Shown here piece after piece: positions 1 to 6,800 of a DNA stretch of 10,606 nucleotides (its first letter is position 1; every line of letters begins with the position of its first letter). The DNA is taken from NCBI GenBank assembly GCA_026770585.1, contig MU646383.1:665586-676191 (forward strand). The letters run 5' to 3'. Source of the stretch: Baffinella frigidus (taxonomy: Eukaryota; Cryptophyceae; Cryptomonadales; Baffinellaceae). The notes under the pieces were generated by a model, which saw only the letters and a program-made list of their open reading frames with translations, did no database searches and was not told the DNA's origin. Made by a program: the position numbers and the translations under genes.

Positions 1-192
1 GGAGTATTTTAAATGTGGGGTTGTTAAATTTAGTACCAGTCACGGGCAGGCTTGGTCACGTTACTGGGGGAATTCCCCCAGTAACGTGACCAAACACCCC
101 TATTTGTGTGGAAATTACTACACCCACCTTTTTTTTCTTCACTTGTAAAAGAATCCCAGTTTTAAAATGGTCACATTTCAAGCCTCGAGTGG
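1..192. mobile_element. Hairpin (MITE-like) element A, copy 1, truncated by window start
   Basis: Nearly identical to 1104-1294. It ends at 192 in TAGCCTCGAGTGG-type sequence (CCACTCGAGGCTTG read inward). Contains a perfect 42-bp palindrome at 52-93. No coding capacity. Confidence 0.8.
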
Positions 193-3100
193 TAGCAGAG
201 ACGTCATCATCTCGGAGCTCGCCGTCATCACCCCCATCACCTGCAGCCCAATCGGTACTTTACGGTTGAGGGTTGAGGGTTGAGGGTTGAGGGTGTATGC
301 AGCATAGACACCTTCTCCGAGCTCGCCGTCATCACCCCCACCACCTGCAGCCCAATCGGTACTTTGAGCGACCCTCTCCAACACGTCCATCACCCCCATC
401 ACCTGCAGCCCAATCGGTACTTTAAGAGAGGAGCTCAGCCATAACCCTCAAGCCTCTTCCAGCCATAACCCTCAAGCCTCTTCTGAGCTCAAGCCTCAAG
501 AGCTCAGCCTAACTCTCAAGTCTCTTCTGACTTCAAGCCTCAAGAGCTCAGCCATAACCATCAAGCCTCTTCGGAGCTCAAATCTCAAGAGGCTTCAGGG
601 TTGGGCTGAGCTGAGCTTCTCCAACAAGTTAATAGATTCCGACGCCTTCGCGAAGCAATAATGGCTCCAAGCCCCGTACAAATTTTGTATGGGGCAAGAC
701 CATGGACACGACCGTGAAGTCGTTTAAATGTCCATTAAAGGTACTTTAGGGTCGTGTCCAATGTTTGGTACAAAATTTGTACCAGGGCTTGGAGCCATTA
801 TTGCTTCGCGAAGGCGTGGTGAACTATGAAAGTCCATCACCAGAAGCACCCACTCGAGAATGCTAGAGGGTCCTATTTATATGTGGGGTTGTAAATATTT
901 GTACCAGGATAAGGTGTTCCAACCTCGCGCCTGGCCAACACATGGCTAGTTACGTGACCAATCGACGAAAGTTATTACACAAATGCCCACTTTTAAAAGC
1001 ACATCGGTTTTAAATAGGTCCCTTTAGCGTTCTCGTGTGGAACGTCACGCTTAAACCGTGAGGAACGTGACCAGCCCTCGTACAACCACTCGAGGCTGGA
1101 AGATGGAGTATTTTAAATGTGGGGTTGTTAAATTTAGTACCAGTCACGGGCAGGCTTGGTCACGTTACTGGGGGAATTCCCCCAGTAACGTGACCAAACG
1201 CCCCTATTTGTGTGGAAATTACTACACTCACCTTTTTTTTCTTCACTTGTAAAAGAATCCCAGTTTTAAAATGGTCACATTTCTAGCCTCGAGTAAAAAC
1301 CTGGACGCGAGCGTAAAACTAACATTTTCGAAAAAATGCCACGGCCTGCCTCGAGTGACAGTCCACTCGGTGGGCTTCGGATTTGAATTTGGGGCCGGGT
1401 TCTGGGGTGTTACGTGACCACATTTACACCAGAAAATCCTTGAAATTAAATTTCTCTGGGCAGGTTGACTTTTGTTGAAAGGTCCGTAGTCCACCGTGTG
1501 GCGAGTGACCACACGTCCGTAGATCACACGGTGGACTACGGACCTTTCAACAAAAGTCAACTTGCCCAGAGATAACTAACTTTAAGGATTTTGGTTGCAG
1601 TGTGCAGATGAGTCGACCACCGAAATAGTGCAAAGTCGGTAAAAGTTGATGGGGAAATAGTGCGAAGTTGGTAAAAGTTGACGGTTCTGTACAATTAGGC
1701 GCTAAGGCAGGTCGCTGGAGGGCGGGGCGCCTCTGGGAGGCGACACGCGAGAGCAGAAAGATGCTCTAGAGAGTCACCTTCCCAGAGTCATATATTACCG
1801 AGTATACAACGTATACGAAGGAAAAGGGCAGCACCTTGCTCTCAGTCATCTGCATGCGAAGATTCATCTCCATGGAGCTGAGGTTCGCCTGTCACCATAA
1901 AATGCTTTTAGAGGCATAAAATGTTTTTAGAGCCATAAAACGCTTTTAGAGTCATGATTTGTTTTTAAAAGCACGCCATGCGGTAGTCTTCATAAAATAC
2001 AGAAAAAGCAGAAACCCCAGTGCAAAAGCCGCAACGAAAGTACAACTCGACGAGCCCTCATCAGAGCTTCTTCAACACTCTCATAGGCTAACGGCCTAAA
2101 AATGGGGTAGTTAGGCATACGGCATTGCCTAGGACCTCCTACCGTAGGCCGAGACTTTTTGGTCCTAGGATCCCTCGGGGTGGTGCAGACCACTCGAGAA
2201 CGCTGGAGCACCCAATGTACCGCGCCAGGGCAGAAGTTTAATTTTCAATATCGTGTAGAAAAATGGTGATTCGTTCCGAGTAAAGTTGATTCTACCCAGG
2301 AAACACGCCAAAAGTGATGGGAATTGGAGCTCTTTGTGGGCGGGGCACGTCCGGATTTTAAAAAATCTGTGCCAAAATAAGCCATCTAAACACTTTTAGC
2401 GCGAACGAGTGTGTGTGAAAAAAGAACTTGTGACCTGGCGTGGAACCCTAGGTCCTTTACACCCACACGGTGGACTACGGACCTTTCAACAAAAGTCAAC
2501 TTGCCCAGAGATAATCAACGTTGAGGATTTTCTGGTGTAAATTTGGTCACGTAACACCCCGGAACCCGGGGTCAAATTCAAATCCGAAACCCTCGGAGCC
2601 CACCGAGCGGGTGGACATTTGTTAGGTAAATTTCGAGAGTTTGGTCACAACCCTCCAGAATTCCGGAGTGGTGTCCTGTTCCTGGTGCAAACTCTTGCGA
2701 CCAACCCCACATGTAACCACTTCACATCATCCGCGCGCGCGCCCGGCGGCTCCAGAGGGGGAAGAACCACGCCAGAGGGCTCGAGGGAAACCTCGAGGGA
2801 AACCGACGCCCGATCCACGCCAGATCTGGCGTCACTGACTTAAGTATTGTGGGGATTTCCCCTGAAACGTGTCAAAAGTGGACTTTTCGAGCCCTCTGGC
2901 GTGGGAGGACCTTGGTGCACATCATGCGCTCGCGCGCCCGCCTGCTCCGTGCGATCTCTTTCGCGCCCCCCGAAATTTCACATGTGAATTTTGCCCCCCC
3001 CCCCGAAATTTCACATGTGAATTTGCCCCCCCCCCCTCTCAAGAAATTCACACATGAAAATGAGGGGGGGGGCGAATTTACTGGGACAGAGATGGACCTT

Positions 3101-3332
3101 AGTGCACATCATGCGCTCGCGCGCGCGCCTGCTCCGTGCGATCTCTTTCCTGGGTCAGGGGTTAGGGGTTAGGGTTTAGGGTTTAGGGGCTGGGGGTTGG
3201 GGGTTAGGGTTTGGGAGTTGGGGTTGAGGGCGTAATCTCTTTCCTGGGTTGCGGTTTAGGGTTTAGGGTTTAAAGTTTAGGGGTCAGGGTTGAGGGTTGA
3301 GGGTTGAGGGTTTGGGGTTTAGGGTTTGGTGT

Positions 3333-3364
<32 letters not shown>

Positions 3365-3430
3365 GGTTTAGGGTTTAGGGTTCAGGGTTTAGGGTTTAGG
3401 GTTCAAGGTTTAGGGTTTAGGGTTCAAGGT

Positions 3431-3469
<39 letters not shown>

Positions 3470-3866
3470 GGTTTAGGGTGTAGGGTGTAGGGTTTAGGGT
3501 TTGGGGTTTGGGATTCAGGGTTGAGTGTTGAGGATTCAGGCGCAACCTCTTTGCTTCCGGGGCAAAAGATACGTTTCCACACGGTGGGCTACGAACCTTT
3601 CATCAAAAGTCAACTTGCTTTGAGGTAATCAACTTTCAGGATTTTCTGGTGCGATTTGGTCACGTAACACCCTGAATTCCAGCCCCAACGAAACCTTTGT
3701 AGACCACCGTGTGGTATCGCAAGGAGGGTCCAGGGATTAGGGTGGAGGGTGGAGGGTGTGTGTCTCTCACACACACACTCTCTCCTCTCTCTCTCTCCCT
3801 CTTTCGCTCGCTCGCTCGCTCGCTCTCTCTCTCTCCCTCTCTCTCTCTCTCCCTCCATCCATCCCT

Positions 3867-3898
<32 letters not shown>

Positions 3899-6800
3899 GG
3901 ATGGAGGGTCGAGGGGGTACGCAAGCTGCTTGGCATTGTCGAGGCGCCCCTCCTTGCCCAGCGTCTTGTCGTCGATCCGAATTGCGCTCTCTCTCCCTCT
4001 CTCTCCCTCTTCCTCTCTCTCTCTCCCACCCCCCTCTTTCTCTCTCTCCGTCTGTCTCCCTTCCTCCCTCTCTTCCTCTCTGTCTCTCTCTCTCTCTCTC
4101 GCTCTCTCTCGGGGTGCAGGGTGCAGGGGGGTTACGCAAGCTGCTTGGCATTGTCGAGGCACCCCTCCTTGCCCAGCGTCTTGGCGTCGATCCGAATTTC
4201 TCTTTCCCTCTCTCTCCCTCTCTCTCTCTCCCCTCCCTCTCTCTCTCTCTCTCCGTCTCTCTCCCCCCCTCCCTCCCTCCCTCCCTCCCCCCCCCTCTCT
4301 CTCTCTCTCTCTCCCTCTCTCTCACTCTCTCTCGCTCTCTCAGGGTTGAGGGGGGGGTTACGCAAGCTGCTTGGCGTTGTCGAGGCGCCCCTCCTTGACT
4401 AGCTTCTTGGCGTCATTCAGAGTCTTCTGCTCCCGGGAAACCGCACCTCAGCCCCCCCCGAAATCGTGCCGCAGCCCCCCTGAAATCGTGCCTCTCCCCC
4501 ACAGAATAAACCCTGAACCCTCTTTGGCCAGTTTATTGGCGTCGTTCGCGGTTTTCTGCTCCTGGAAAATCTCATAGGAAAACGGTTTTAATTCAAAACT
4601 TTCTGACAAGAAAATTTACTACACAGAACGAGTTTTACTAGTAACATTAAAGCATTCGTGTAGTAATTTTCATTAAATCCAAAGTTTTAAATTTAAACCG
4701 CTTCCCCATGAAATCGCACCTCAGTAAACCACCCCCTAGCCACACAGCGGACTTCGAAGGGATTTTTGAATAACCCTTAAGTGATCAGACCTACGACCCT
4801 ACGTTAGGCAAGCCGTAGGGGCATAGGGGGGTCCCTATGGATAAGGTAACGGAAAGGTGGCCCGATTTGGGCCGAAAATCCCTTCGAAGCCCGCTGCGTG
4901 GATGCGACTAGCCTGTCCGCTGTCGAGCGAATCGGCACATATCCCTTAGTGCCCATAGGGTGAATGTTCACCCTAACTCGTCCTAGGCAGGTCCTAGGGC
5001 CCTACCGTAGGGCGTTTGAGCCTACTGGCCACTCACGGGATACGTTGTATACTTGGTAATATACGTTGCACACTTGGTGATATACGTATACAACGTATAC
5101 GCGGTGATACACCTGATCGTATCTAATCTCGTCCAACCCCTTGCACTTACGGGATAAGACAGTCAGGACCAGCCTTTGGTCCTGGCTTTCAGGTAAAACA
5201 ACTTTGAAACCTTCGAGGTGTTCCATTTTCGCTCGGCAGCGGAATCGGACTGGGGCAGAGCTAGGATACCTAGCTCTGTCCTAGTAAATTTGGGCTCGCT
5301 ACTATTTCGCCACCCCCGAAATTTCACAGGTGAATTTTGACCCCCCCCCCCATAAATTTGCAGGGGAAATTTCGGGGGGGGGCGAAATGATGGCGAGCCC
5401 AAATTGAACTGGGGCAGAGCTAGGATATCTCGAGCGGCAAGAGGGCTCAGGCTCTAGCCGTCCTAGCTGTGCGTCACTTACTATCCCTAAACCCTAAACC
5501 CTCAACCCTAAACTCTAAACCCTAAACCCCGACCTCTTCTTTGCTGGATAGAGCGTTTGCGGTAATTGTTGTCCGTTTTGGACATACGGTTTTCCCGGTA
5601 TTGATTTGTACCAGAAGTGTCCATTTAAAATGTTTTACGAACTTTAAATGGACACTTCTGGTACAAATCAAAATTGGAAAACGGGGAAACCGCAAGTCCA
5701 AAACGGACAATAATTACGGCAAACGCTCTACGTGTAACCTCCCGCTCGATTGTTGATTAGGCTGCCAAAGTTCAGGGCCTTCTGTTCCAGGCGAATCAGA
5801 CGGCCTGATCAAATTCCAGCCTTGTCTAGTAATTCCTCCTATTCAAGTACTATGAAAGAGCAAAACGCCGCCTTATTGAATGCCAGCTTTCCCTAGTCAT
5901 TCCTGCTATTGAACCCTCTGAAAGATCAGAACGACGCCTGATTAAATCCCAGCATTCCCTGGTAGTTCCTCCTTTTCGATTCCTATGAAAGAAAATGCTC
6001 ACCAATTCTTCGCGCTCAATATTTTTGCACTCCCGCATCATCTTCTACTAGTAAATCAATTAGGCGGAATAATTAAAAGTTCAACTTCCCTAGCAGTTCC
6101 ACCTATTCGATTCCTATAAAAGAAAACGCTCACCACACGAGAACGCTAGAGGGGCCTATTTAATACCCATGTGCTTTTAAAAGTGGGTATTTTTGTAGTA
6201 ACTTTCGTTGATTGGTCACGTAACTCTGCACATATTGCACAGTCACGAGGTTGGAACACCTTATCCTGGTACAAATATTTACAACCCCGCATGTAAAAAG
6301 GTTCCTCCAGCATTCTCGAGAGGCACCAGTTCTTCGCGCTCGATCTTTTTGCACTCCCGCTTCATTTTCTACTAGTAAATTAATCAGGCGAAATAATAAA
6401 ATGTTAAACTTCCCTAGTATTTCCTCCTATTCAATTCCTATAAAAGAAAACGCAATGAAGTTGGAATTGAATAGGAGGAATTACTAGGGAAGTTCAACAT
6501 TTCATCATTCTGCCTAATGAATTTACTAGTACTTCCCTGGTAATTCCTCCTATACCAGTTCCTCGCGCTCGATCTTTTTGCACTCCCGGTCGACCTTGCG
6601 CGGTTGATTTAATTACGCAGCCTAATTAAATGCCAGCCTTCCCTAGTAGTTCCTCCTATTCCCTAGTAATTCCTCCTATTCAATTACTATGAAAGTCAAT
6701 TACTATGAAAGAGCAAAACGCTCACCAGTTCTTCGCGCTCGATCTTTTTGCACTCCCGCTCGATCTTGCGCTGCTCCTTGCTCAGCGTGCTCTTCCACTC

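Larger units (their letters stand above)
203..428. repeat. VPS24: Tandem triplication carrying exon 6
   Basis: Three blocks share CATCACCTGCAGCCCAATCG and GTACTTT (233, 340 and 396 onward). Two also share GAGCTCGCCGTCATCACCCC. Each holds an exon 6 version. A TTGAGGG run (263-294) sits between the first two. Confidence 0.75.
3771..4341. repeat. CT microsatellite blocks alternating with exon 3 copies
   Basis: Three CT/CCT tracts (about 3771-3897, 3985-4111 and 4199-4341) alternate with blocks GGG(T)TACGCAAGCTGCTTGG of 62 bases that are exon 3 copies, period about 215-226 bp. The long Leu/Ser and Arg/Glu readings through it are microsatellite artefacts. Confidence 0.9.
5820..6720. repeat. Dispersed intron 2 repeat following exon 2 copies
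   Basis: CCCTAGTAATTCCTCCTATT and CAATTCCTATGAAAGAAAACGC recur at least eight times in various states, usually followed by an exon 2 3' end. This suggests that blocks of exon plus following intron were duplicated. No other gene is seen. Confidence 0.7.

Noticed and set aside
1896-1971. CRISPR-like array
   Set aside because: Directly adjoining 19-bp units without spacers, in eukaryotic intron sequence.
1990-2211. Minus-strand reading with EALMRARRVVLSL, first taken for VPS24 exon 4
   Set aside because: It resembles KEIVRSRR, but no acceptor gives the required phase. The blocks at 3098-3149 and 2911-2962 fit exactly in length, phase and sequence.
3153-3540. A true chromosome end
   Set aside because: The units are degenerate and mixed, flanked by gene sequence on both sides, and recur in several places and both orientations.
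3610-4402. Readings of 139-229 residues on both strands rich in Leu/Ser/Pro or Arg/Glu
   Set aside because: They are translations of CT/GA microsatellites; all frames are open because the repeat has no stops.
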